DNA from: Rubrivivax gelatinosus IL144
GTDB lineage: Bacteria > Pseudomonadota > Gammaproteobacteria > Burkholderiales > Burkholderiaceae_C
DNA: 64,000 nucleotides
Reading direction: 5' to 3'
Assembly: GCF_000284255.1 (NCBI RefSeq)
Contig: NC_017075.1
Location: forward strand, 1,798,001 to 1,862,000
Part shown: one piece after another, positions 18,650-26,684 of the stretch
Position numbering within the stretch: the stretch's first letter is position 1
Layout of the letters: each line of letters opens with the position of its first letter
Program-made: the position numbers and the translations under genes
The notes under the pieces: model-generated
Database searches by the model: none
Told to the model about the DNA's origin: nothing
The model's input: only the letters and a program-made list of their open reading frames with translations

Positions 18650-19912
18650 ATGAGCCGATACGAATCCTGCCTCGTGCTCAACGCGGGCTCGTCGAGCCTG
18701 AAGTTCTCGGTGCTGCGCCGCGTCGAGGCCACCGACGACCTGCAGCAGGTGCTGTCCGGCCAGATCGCCGGCATCGGCACCGACGCGACTTTCGAAGCCA
18801 AGGACGCCAACCGCCGCGTCGTCGCCCAGCGTCGCTGGAACGCCGAGGACTCGCAGCGCCGCGGCGCGCTGCTCGAGTACCTGCTCGCCTGGCTGGGCCA
18901 GGCGCTGCCCGAGGACCGCATCGTCGCCGCCGGCCACCGCGTCGTTCACGGCGGCCGCGCCTTCAGCCGCCCGGTGCGCGTGACGCCGGCGGTGCTGTCG
19001 GCCCTCGAGGCCCTGGTGCCGCTGGCGCCGCTGCACCAGCCGCACAACCTGGCGCCGATGCGCGCGCTGGCCGCCAGCCACCCGGATCTGCCGCAGATCG
19101 CCTGCTTCGACACCGCCTTCCACGCCGACCTGCCCTGGGTCGCCAGCAGCTACGCGCTGCCGCAGGAACTGGCCGACGAGGGCGTGCAGCGCTACGGCTT
19201 CCACGGCCTGTCCTACGAGTACGTCTCGCAGCACCTGGCGGCGCTGCGGCCGGAGCTGGCCAACCAGCGCATCGTCATCTGCCACCTGGGCAACGGCTCC
19301 AGCCTGGCGGCGGTGCACGCCGGCCGCGGCGTCGACACGACGATGGGTTTCACCGCGCTGGACGGTGTGCCGATGGGCACGCGCTGCGGCGCGATCGACC
19401 CCGGCGTGCTGCTGTACCTGATGCGCGAGAAGGGCATGGGCGCGGCCGAGCTCGAGGACCTGCTGTACCGGCGTTCGGGCCTGCTCGGCGTCTCGGGCCT
19501 GTCCAACGACATGCGCGCGCTGCAGGAGTCCAGCGACCCGGCGGCGCAGCGCGCCGTCGAGCTGTTCTGCTTCCGCGTCGCCAAGGAAGTGGCGGCGCTG
19601 GCCGGCTCGATGGGCGGCATCGACGCGCTGGTGTTCACCGCCGGCATCGGCGAGAACTCGCCGGGCGTGCGCGCCGCGGTCTGCGAGCGCCTGCGCTGGA
19701 TGGGCGTGGCGATCGACGACTACGCCAACAGCCGCCGGGCGCTGGAGATCTCGGCCGACGACTCGATCCTGCCGGTGTTCGTGCTGCCGACGAACGAAGA
19801 AAAGATGATCGCGCTGCATACGCTGGCCGTGCTGGCCGCGGGCGCGCCGCACGGCCGTGAGGCCGACGAAGGACTGACATGCTCGACCGCACGAACCCCC
19901 GCTACCTGCTGA
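18650..19912 (+). CDS. ackA: Acetate kinase
   Basis: The 420-residue protein begins with LVLNAGSSSLKFSVL, the ASKHA-fold phosphate loop of acetate kinases, and contains AGHRVVHGG, CFDTAFHADLPW and RYGFHGLSYEYV, as well as HLGNGSSLAAV and TAGIGENSP. It turns acetyl phosphate and ADP into acetate and ATP, completing the pyruvate formate-lyase pathway. It lies 7 bases after the Pta fusion gene, and its last 34 bases overlap the formate channel gene. The length is slightly above the usual 400 residues because of a short C-terminal extension. Confidence 0.96.
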   Translation: MSRYESCLVLNAGSSSLKFSVLRRVEATDDLQQVLSGQIAGIGTDATFEAKDANRRVVAQRRWNAEDSQRRGALLEYLLAWLGQALPEDRIVAAGHRVVHGGRAFSRPVRVTPAVLSALEALVPLAPLHQPHNLAPMRALAASHPDLPQIACFDTAFHADLPWVASSYALPQELADEGVQRYGFHGLSYEYVSQHLAALRPELANQRIVICHLGNGSSLAAVHAGRGVDTTMGFTALDGVPMGTRCGAIDPGVLLYLMREKGMGAAELEDLLYRRSGLLGVSGLSNDMRALQESSDPAAQRAVELFCFRVAKEVAALAGSMGGIDALVFTAGIGENSPGVRAAVCERLRWMGVAIDDYANSRRALEISADDSILPVFVLPTNEEKMIALHTLAVLAAGAPHGREADEGLTCSTARTPATC

Positions 19913-20814
19913 ACGAGGAAGAGCCGTCGCCGGCCTATGGCGCGGCCGCGCCGCGTTCGCTGTTCGACCCGCTGGCGCCCGCCGCGGTGGCCTGCGCCGC
20001 CGAGGAGATGGGCGTCAAGAAGGCCAAGGCCTCGGCCGCCCAGCAGTTCGGCCTGGCCGTGCTCGGCGGCGCCTTCGTCGCGCTGGGCGCGATGTTCGCC
20101 ACCATCGCCATCGCCGGTGCCGACCATGTGCTGCCTTGGGGGCTGATGCGCCTGCTGATGGGCGCGGCGTTCTCGATGGGGCTGATGCTGGTCGTCGTCG
20201 CCGGCGCCCAGCTCTTCACCAGCGACGCGCTGATGGTCATGGCCTGGGCCAGCGGCCGGCTGGACACGCGGCGCATGCTGCGCGTCTGGACCATCGTCTG
20301 GTTCGGCAACCTCGTCGGTGCGCTGGGCACCGCGATCATCGTCTTCCTCGGCGGCCAGTACGGTTTCGGTCACGGCGAGGTCGGCGCCAGCGCGCTGTAC
20401 CTGGCCGCCAGCAAGGCCAGCCTGCCGCCGTTCAAGGCCTTCTCGCTGGCCATCCTGTGCAACGTGCTGGTGTGCCTGGCGACCTGGCTGTCGCTGGCCG
20501 CACGCAGCGTGACCGACAAGATCGTCGCGATGTTCCTGCCGATCACGGCCTTCGTGGCCGCCGGCTTCGAGCACTGCGTGGCCAACATGTACTTCGTGCC
20601 TTACGGCCTGATGGTGCGCTGGTTCGCGCCGGCCGCCTTCTGGGGCGAGCCCGCGGCGCAGGCCAAGGCGGCCACCGAGATCCCGGTGGCGCAGTACCTC
20701 GTCAACCTCGGCGTCGTGACGCTGGGCAACTGGGTCGGCGGCGCGCTGCTCGTCGCCGGCGCCTACTGGTGGCTGTTCCGCCGCGGCGCACGCGCCGCGG
20801 CCAAGGCCGCCTGA
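19879..20814 (+). CDS. focA: Formate/nitrite transporter family channel (FocA-like)
   Basis: The 311-residue protein has six hydrophobic segments and FNT-family features, including LFTSDALMVMAWASGR, GNLVGALGTAII, ILCNVLVCLATWLS and GFEHCVANMYFVPYG with the central FNT histidine in the last. It would move formate produced by PflB across the inner membrane. It overlaps the ackA end, so it is expected in the same operon. Nitrite or hydrosulfide transport is possible in this family, but context favours formate. Confidence 0.92.
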   Translation: MLDRTNPRYLLNEEEPSPAYGAAAPRSLFDPLAPAAVACAAEEMGVKKAKASAAQQFGLAVLGGAFVALGAMFATIAIAGADHVLPWGLMRLLMGAAFSMGLMLVVVAGAQLFTSDALMVMAWASGRLDTRRMLRVWTIVWFGNLVGALGTAIIVFLGGQYGFGHGEVGASALYLAASKASLPPFKAFSLAILCNVLVCLATWLSLAARSVTDKIVAMFLPITAFVAAGFEHCVANMYFVPYGLMVRWFAPAAFWGEPAAQAKAATEIPVAQYLVNLGVVTLGNWVGGALLVAGAYWWLFRRGARAAAKAA

Positions 20815-20826
20815 TCGGAGCACACG

Positions 20827-21159
20827 ATGTCCGGATTCATCGACTACACGGCGACGGCGCGCGAGACCGAACGGGCGCTGCTGCGCGCCGGCCTGGCGCT
20901 GGGCGTGGACTGGGACGACGCCGTCGCGGTGCAGGCGCTGGTGCGCGAGACGCTGGACCGCCGCCAGGGCATGCGCCGCGCCGCGGCGCGCGTGCCGCAC
21001 GGGCCCGAGCGCCAGCGCCTGAATCTGTGCGCGTTGGTCGTGCTGCGCCGGCGCATCGAGGTCGAGTACGACCTCGCCGGCCGCTGCGATGCCGGCCCCG
21101 CCTGGCGCGCGATCTCGTCGGCGCTGGACCGCGAACTCGACGGCCGGCTGGCCGGCTGA
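20827..21159 (+). CDS. Hypothetical protein at the end of the pfl operon
   Basis: The 110-residue soluble-looking protein lies 12 bases after the formate channel, with GGAG before its ATG, and is probably the last gene of the pfl transcript. It is rich in Arg and Ala (for example LDRRQGMRRAAARVPHG) and predicted helical. No metal-binding or catalytic motif is evident and I do not recognise a family. Its steady linkage to pfl genes in other genomes would need to be checked before any role is proposed. Confidence 0.65.
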   Translation: MSGFIDYTATARETERALLRAGLALGVDWDDAVAVQALVRETLDRRQGMRRAAARVPHGPERQRLNLCALVVLRRRIEVEYDLAGRCDAGPAWRAISSALDRELDGRLAG

Positions 21160-21195
21160 AGGCCCGCGCCGTGGCCGCCGCGAGACGCCGGCCGG

Positions 21196-21293
21196 ATTTT
21201 CCGGCGAACGGTCGCGAGGCGGCGCCGAACGGCGCCCCGGCGACCGTCAGCGGCATTTTCCCGGGGTTTCTTGCGGCGATTTTCCGGGGTTTC
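21196..21293 (+). repeat. Short ATTTTCCGG-type direct repeats
   Basis: ATTTTCC followed by GG-rich bases occurs three times at 21196, 21255 and 21279; the latter two are nearly identical over about 15 bases (ATTTTCC(C)GGGGTTTC). They lie in the 241-bp gap between the hypothetical gene and the YidB-like gene, roughly 110-205 bases upstream of the latter's start. Function is unknown; they could be regulator sites or decayed sequence. Confidence 0.4.
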
Positions 21294-21400
21294 CCGGCGG
21301 GCGCCCGCGGAATGTGCTGGACGATATCCCGGCGAGGGATTATGTTGGACTCAGAAGATTCTCCGGCGGGACACCGGGGGCGAAACCAGTCGAGGTTGTG

Positions 21401-21817
21401 ATGTGCTGTGAATTCGAAGAAATGGCGATCGGGCTCGCGCGCAAGGCGCGGCGTTGCGGCGGCGAGAACAGCAAGCTCGTGCAGTCGCTGATGCGCCTGC
21501 TGCGCCAGCACGACGGCGGCCTCACGGCGCTGGCGGCGCGTTTCGACGCCGAAGGCTGCGGCGAGGCGATGCGCGGCTGGATCACCCACGGTGCCGACAA
21601 CACGATGGACGGCAAGACGATGCGCCGCGCGCTCGGCGAGCGCCTGTACGACAAGCTGGTGCGCCGCCTGGACCTGGACCCGGTCGACGCCGCCCAGGTG
21701 CTGGCCGAGATCGTGCCGATGGCCGTGAACCGCCTGACGCCCGACGGCCGCATCGACGTCGAGCCGGAGCGCGCCGGCGTGCAGGGCTGGTTCGCGCGCG
21801 TCGTCGGCGCGGTCTGA
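21401..21817 (+). CDS. YidB-like (DUF937) protein
   Basis: The 138-residue protein resembles the YidB/DUF937 family: a helical core with GCGEAMRGWITHGADN, then ERLYDKLVRRLDLDP and a conserved end of the form IVPMAVNRLTPDGRI. Family members are small, helical and of unknown biochemical function. I chose the ATG at 21401, since upstream sequence in the frame does not resemble the family. Its stop abuts the stop of the BtsR-like regulator with no gap, so the two are convergent. Confidence 0.75.
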   Translation: MCCEFEEMAIGLARKARRCGGENSKLVQSLMRLLRQHDGGLTALAARFDAEGCGEAMRGWITHGADNTMDGKTMRRALGERLYDKLVRRLDLDPVDAAQVLAEIVPMAVNRLTPDGRIDVEPERAGVQGWFARVVGAV

Positions 21818-22531
21818 TCAGGCGAAGCCCAGCTTCTCCTTCAGCTCGCCGAGCAGGCGGCGGCTGACCGGCACGCGCCGGTCGCCGTGGGTCACGATCT
21901 CGGCGCCGCCGAGCTCCTGGAACACGATCTCTCGGATCTGTTCCGGGTTGACCAGGTACTGGCGGTGGCAGCGCAGCATCGGCGTGCGCTCCTCCAGCGT
22001 GCGCAGCGTCAGCTCGGTGAAGTGCTCGACGCCGTCGGTCGTCACCAGGAACACGCCGGTGCCGGTGGAGTTGGCGTACTCGACCTGTTCCACCTTGACG
22101 AGCTGCACGCGCTGGTGCCCCGGGCAGGGGATCTGGCGCAGCGGCGTCGCCAGCTTGGCCAGGTCGGCCACCGGCGCCGAGTCGCGGCGCAGGCGCTGCA
22201 GCGTGACGTCCAGCCGTGCCGGGTCCACGGGTTTGAGCAGGTAGTCGTAGGCGTCCTGCTCGAACGCCTTCAGCGCGTACTCGCTGTACGCGGTGAGGAA
22301 GACGACGCGCGGCATCTCCTCCGGGTCGAGCATGCCCAGCAGCTCCAGGCCGCTGATCTGCGGCATGTTGATGTCGAGGAAGACGACGTCGGGGTGCAGG
22401 TGGTTGATCGCCGACAGCGCCTCGACGGCGTTGGCGCACTGGCCGACGATGTTCACGTCGGCCACCCGGGACAGCAGGCGCGCGATCTCCTCGCGCGCCG
22501 GGGTTTCGTCGTCGACGATCAGGACGTTCAT
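21818..22531 (-). CDS. LytTR-family response regulator (BtsR/YehT-like)
   Basis: The 237-residue protein has a receiver domain (DDETPAREE; phospho-acceptor Asp in VVFLDINMPQISG; LLKPVD) and a C-terminal LytTR DNA-binding domain (about 135-237) ending in RRVPVSRRLLGELKEKLG. This is the BtsR/YpdB architecture. It is encoded 14 bases after the matching BtsS/LytS-type kinase. In E. coli, BtsS/BtsR respond to pyruvate and switch on the CstA-family transporter BtsT. The phased repeats at 11925-11974 upstream of the CstA gene here are the most plausible target. Confidence 0.9.
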   Translation of the reverse strand: MNVLIVDDETPAREEIARLLSRVADVNIVGQCANAVEALSAINHLHPDVVFLDINMPQISGLELLGMLDPEEMPRVVFLTAYSEYALKAFEQDAYDYLLKPVDPARLDVTLQRLRRDSAPVADLAKLATPLRQIPCPGHQRVQLVKVEQVEYANSTGTGVFLVTTDGVEHFTELTLRTLEERTPMLRCHRQYLVNPEQIREIVFQELGGAEIVTHGDRRVPVSRRLLGELKEKLGFA

Positions 22532-22545
22532 CGCTCGCTCGCAGG

Positions 22546-24243
22546 TCAGAGTTCGCTGGGGGAGAAGGGCAGGCGCAGGGTCACGCGCGTCATGACCTCG
22601 GGCTCGCACTCGATGTCCATGCCGTAGCCGGCACCGTAGCGGTTGGCGATGCGGCGGCGCACCAGGTTGACGCCCAGGCCGTCGTTGCCCTCGGCCGGGG
22701 GTTTGTACAGGCCGGCATTGTCTTCGACGCACAGCAGCAGGTCGTTGCCGTCCTGGCGCGCCGAGATCCTGACCCGGCCGATGCCCAGCAGCTGCGAGGT
22801 GCCGTGCTTGATCGCGTTCTCGACCACCGGCTGCAGCGAGAAGGCCGGCAGGCGCACGTGCTGCAGCCGGTCGGGCACGTCGAACTCCACCTGCAGCCGG
22901 TCGCCGAAACGCGCCTGCTCGATCTCGAGATAGGACGAGACGTGGGCCAGCTCCTCGATCAGCCGCGCGTCCTCGCTGGGGCGCTTGAGGTTGCTGCGGA
23001 AGAAGGTCGACAGGCTGAAGACCAGCGTGCAGGCGCGCTCCGGGTCGCGGCGGATCACCGAGATCAGCGTGTTCAGCGCGTTGAACAGGAAGTGCGGGTT
23101 GATCTGGGCCTGCAGCAGCTTGATCTCCGACTGCTGCAGCATCTCGCGCTGGCGCAGGTAGCGCCCGGCGAGGATCTGGTTGGACAGCAGCCGGCCGATG
23201 CCTTCGCCCAGCGTGCGGTTGATGTTGGAGAACAGCCGGCTGCGCGGCTCGTAGAGCTTGATCGTGCCGATGACCTGGTTCTCCTCGTCGGTCAGCGGGA
23301 TGATCAGGCACGAGGCCAGCGAGCACTTGGGGGGGATCGAGCAGCGGTAGGGCACCTCGTTGCCGTCGGCGTAGACGACCTCGTTGCGCTCGATCGCCTG
23401 CAGCGTCAGCGCCGACTCGATGACCGTGCCCGGCAGGTGGTGGTCGGCGCCGATGCCGGTGAAGGCGACGAGCTGGCGCGTGTCGGTCATCGCCACCGCG
23501 CCGACGCCGCTCTCCTCCTGGATGACCTTGACCAGCCGCGCGGCGCGCGCCGAGGCGTCGGGGTCGAAGCCCTCGCGCAGCAGGCCTTCGACGCGCGCGG
23601 CGATCGCCAGCGCCTTGGTCGAGAACACCGTCGACTGGCGCTCGAAGAGCTTGCGCCGGTCGACGAGGATGCGCATGAACATGCCCGCGCCCAGCGTGTT
23701 GGCCACGCCCATCGGGATCGCGATCTGCTCGACGAGGTGCCAGTTCGCCGGGGCCTTGAGCATCAGCAGCAGGATCGCCATCTCGACGACGATGGCCACC
23801 AGCGTCACCAGCGCCACCGGCACCGGACGGAAGACGGTGGCCGCCTTGCCGCGGCCGATCATGTAGCGGTGGTAGCCGCCGCCGATCAGGCCGCCGACGA
23901 CGGTGGCGATGGCGCAGGGCAGGGCCGAGCTGCCGCCCAGCGAGTAGCGGTGCAGGCCGCCGGTCAGGCCCACGGCCAGGCCGACGACCGGGCCGCCGAG
24001 CACGCCGCCGAGCACCGAGCCGATGGTGCGCGTGTGCGCGATCGAGTCGTCGATGTGCAGCCCGAGGTAGGTGCCCATGATGCAGAACAGCGAGCAGACG
24101 ACGTAGCAGGCCGTGCGCTGCGGCAGCCGGATCGTCACGTGCATCAGCGGAATGAATATCCGAGTGCCGGCCAGGAGATAGGCCACGACGAGATAGACGC
24201 AGGTTTGCTGCAGTAAGGTGAGGCTCAGCGCAACAGGATTCAT
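22546..24243 (-). CDS. LytS/BtsS-type sensor histidine kinase
   Basis: The 565-residue protein (E. coli BtsS is of similar length) has an N-terminal 5TM-LYT receptor region (about 1-200; VGLTGGLHRYSLGG typical), a GAF domain (about 215-355) and a His_kinase domain with QAQINPHFLFNALNTL carrying the phospho-accepting His. An HATPase domain with VENAIKHG and DGLGVNLVRRR follows. This family senses extracellular small molecules; BtsS binds pyruvate. Its operon with the LytTR regulator, and the pyruvate genes just upstream, suggest pyruvate sensing, though the ligand has not been read from the sequence. Confidence 0.92.
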   Translation of the reverse strand: MNPVALSLTLLQQTCVYLVVAYLLAGTRIFIPLMHVTIRLPQRTACYVVCSLFCIMGTYLGLHIDDSIAHTRTIGSVLGGVLGGPVVGLAVGLTGGLHRYSLGGSSALPCAIATVVGGLIGGGYHRYMIGRGKAATVFRPVPVALVTLVAIVVEMAILLLMLKAPANWHLVEQIAIPMGVANTLGAGMFMRILVDRRKLFERQSTVFSTKALAIAARVEGLLREGFDPDASARAARLVKVIQEESGVGAVAMTDTRQLVAFTGIGADHHLPGTVIESALTLQAIERNEVVYADGNEVPYRCSIPPKCSLASCLIIPLTDEENQVIGTIKLYEPRSRLFSNINRTLGEGIGRLLSNQILAGRYLRQREMLQQSEIKLLQAQINPHFLFNALNTLISVIRRDPERACTLVFSLSTFFRSNLKRPSEDARLIEELAHVSSYLEIEQARFGDRLQVEFDVPDRLQHVRLPAFSLQPVVENAIKHGTSQLLGIGRVRISARQDGNDLLLCVEDNAGLYKPPAEGNDGLGVNLVRRRIANRYGAGYGMDIECEPEVMTRVTLRLPFSPSEL

Positions 24244-24386
24244 GAATATCGGCCTCAGCCTCTGGAAACCGCCGTCGGGGCAGCGTGACAAGCCTCAGTT
24301 TGGCAGCCGCGGGGATTCCCGGCAACCATCTCCGGGTGCCGCCGGAAAAACTCGCCGGTGTTTGCTGAAACTCGCCGCCGCGGCCT

Positions 24387-26495
24387 TCAGGCCGGCGGTG
24401 GGCGGCGATCGAGCATCAGCGCCAGGAACGCCTCGGCGGTCATCGCGCGGCCGTACAGCCAGCCCTGGGCCGACTCGCAGCCGGCGGCCAGCAGCGCCTC
24501 GCGCTGCGCCGGCGTCTCCACGCCTTCGGCCACGGTGTGCATGCGCAGCGTGCGCGCCAGATTGACGATGGCCGCGACGACGCTGTTCTCGCTCACCCCG
24601 CTGGTGATGTTGGCGACCAGCGAACGGTCGATCTTCAGCGTGCCGGCCTGGAACAGGCTCAGGTGCGTGAACGAGGTGTAGCCGGCGCCGAAGTCGTCCA
24701 GCGCGATGCGCAGCCCCATCGCGCGCAGCCGCGCGACCTGGCGCGCCGAGCCTTCCGGGTCGTCCCAGGCCATGGTCTCGGTGAGCTCCAGCTCCAGCCA
24801 GGCCGGTTCGATGCCGTGGCGGCGCAGCAGCTCGCCCACCAGGTCGGCCAGCCCGGGCTGGCGCAGCTGCACCGCCGAGAGGTTGACCGCCATGCGCAGC
24901 GGCGGCAGGCCGGCATCGAGCCAGGCGCGCAGCTGGCGCAGCGCGGTGTCCAGCACCCAGCGGCCGATGACCGCGATCTGGCCGCTGGACTCGGCCAGCG
25001 GCACGAACTCCGCCGGGCCGATCCAGCCCAGCTCGGGGTGGTTCCAGCGCAGCAGCGCCTCGACGCCGACGACGTGGCCGTCGGCCACCGTGCACTGCGG
25101 CTGGTAGTGCAGCTGCATCTCGCCGCGGTCCAGCGCCCGCCGCAGCGCGTTCTCGACACGCAGCGTGCGCGCCATCTGCGCCTGCATCTCGGCGGTGTAG
25201 AAGCTGAAGGTCGCGCGGCCCGACATCTTGGCGCGGTACATCGCCGCGTCGGCGAAGGCGAACAGCGTGTCGAAGTCGGCGGCATCGGTCGGGAAGACCG
25301 CCACGCCGATCGACGGCGTCACCGTCAGCTCGTGGCCTTCGACCTGCAGCGGCTCCTGCACGATCTGCAGCAGCTTCTGCGCGACGTGCGTCGCGCCCGC
25401 GGCGTCGGTGGCGGGCAGCACGAGCACGAACTCGTCGCCGCCGACACGCGCCAGCGTGTCCTGGTCGCGCAGCACCGGGCGCATGCGCTGCGCCAGCGCG
25501 ACCAGCAGCCGGTCGCCCACCGGGTGGCCCAGCGTGTCGTTGACGTTCTTGAAGTGGTCCAGGTCCAGGAACATCAGCGCCACCGGCTCGCCGTGGCGCA
25601 CCGCGATCTGCAGCGCCTGCGAGGCGCGCTCGTGCAGCAGCGCGCGGTTGGGCAGGCCGGTCAGCGGGTCGTAGTACGCCAGGCGGCGCACGTTCTCCTC
25701 GGCGTGCTTGCGTTCGGTGATGTCGCTGAACGAGGCGACGTAGTTCACCGTCTGGCCGGCGTCGTCGACGACGCGGCCCACCGACAGCCATTCGGGGTAG
25801 ACCGAGCCGTCCTTGCGGCGGTTCCAGATCTCGCCTTCCCAGCGCCCGCGGGTCTGCAGCTCGTGCCAGAAGCGCTGGTAGAAGTTCTCGTCGTGCAGCC
25901 CCGACTTCAGCAGCCGCGGGTTCTGCCCCACGGCCTCGTGCTCGGCGTAGCCGGTGATGCGCGTGAACGCGTTGTTGACGGCGACGAAGCGGCCGTTGAG
26001 GTCGGCGATGGCCAGCGCCTCGTTGCTCTGCTCGAACACGCGCGCGGCCAGCGACAGCTTGTTCATCGCGTCGCGGCGTGCCGTGACGTCGCGCTGCACG
26101 CCGACGAACTGCGTGATGACGCCGTCGTCGTCGCGCACCGGGACGATCTTCAGCTCGTTCCAGAACGGCGTGCCGTCCTTGCGGTAGTTCAGCAGCTCGC
26201 CGTGGAAGGGCTCGCCGCGGTCCAGCGCCTCGCGCATCGCCTGCACGGTCTCGGCCGAGGTCGCGGCGCCCTGCAGCAGGGCGCAGGAGTTGCCGAGCAT
26301 CTCCTCGGCGGTGTAGCCGGTCAGCTCGACGAAGGCGGCGTTGACGTAGGTCGTGCGCCGGTTGGCGTCGGTGATCAGGACACCCTGGGAGATGGCGTCG
26401 AGCGCGTTCTGGTGCAGGCGCAGCAGCCGCAGCACGGCAGCATGCACCGCCTGCAACTCGGTCTCGGCGCCGATGTGGCGGCCGGTCTCGTCCAT
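24387..26495 (-). CDS. PAS-PAS-GGDEF-EAL protein
   Basis: The 702-residue cytosolic protein has two PAS/PAC modules (about 30-150 and 155-280), a GGDEF domain with intact RVGGDEF, and an EAL domain with GVEALLRW, ALDDFGAGYTSF, KIDRSLV and AEGVET. It could synthesise or degrade c-di-GMP under control of PAS-sensed cues such as oxygen or redox state. It lies 143 bases downstream of the BtsS start region, facing the same way, and just downstream of the chemoreceptor array, which suggests a motility or biofilm role. The ATG at 26495 was chosen because the upstream frame lacks PAS similarity. Confidence 0.9.
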   Translation of the reverse strand: MDETGRHIGAETELQAVHAAVLRLLRLHQNALDAISQGVLITDANRRTTYVNAAFVELTGYTAEEMLGNSCALLQGAATSAETVQAMREALDRGEPFHGELLNYRKDGTPFWNELKIVPVRDDDGVITQFVGVQRDVTARRDAMNKLSLAARVFEQSNEALAIADLNGRFVAVNNAFTRITGYAEHEAVGQNPRLLKSGLHDENFYQRFWHELQTRGRWEGEIWNRRKDGSVYPEWLSVGRVVDDAGQTVNYVASFSDITERKHAEENVRRLAYYDPLTGLPNRALLHERASQALQIAVRHGEPVALMFLDLDHFKNVNDTLGHPVGDRLLVALAQRMRPVLRDQDTLARVGGDEFVLVLPATDAAGATHVAQKLLQIVQEPLQVEGHELTVTPSIGVAVFPTDAADFDTLFAFADAAMYRAKMSGRATFSFYTAEMQAQMARTLRVENALRRALDRGEMQLHYQPQCTVADGHVVGVEALLRWNHPELGWIGPAEFVPLAESSGQIAVIGRWVLDTALRQLRAWLDAGLPPLRMAVNLSAVQLRQPGLADLVGELLRRHGIEPAWLELELTETMAWDDPEGSARQVARLRAMGLRIALDDFGAGYTSFTHLSLFQAGTLKIDRSLVANITSGVSENSVVAAIVNLARTLRMHTVAEGVETPAQREALLAAGCESAQGWLYGRAMTAEAFLALMLDRRPPPA

Positions 26496-26684
26496 GCCCG
26501 GTCGGGCGTGGTGGGGGGAAGGCACCGAAACAGTCTTTCGATTCGTGACGACGGCGGCGGCCCGTGACGCCGCCCGAAGCCTGGATTCTGGATCGCCCAC
26601 CCGATGGCCGGTTCGTTGAATCGATGAAAACGTGAGTTGCTGCCGCGAATCAGCCGATTCACGGCAGCGTGGCTGCCGGCACGA

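Noticed and set aside
13953..18921. Minus-strand frames of about 800-900 codons opposite pfl, Pta and AckA genes
   Set aside because: They are GC-driven shadows with His/Arg/Val-rich low-complexity translations and no recognisable domain.
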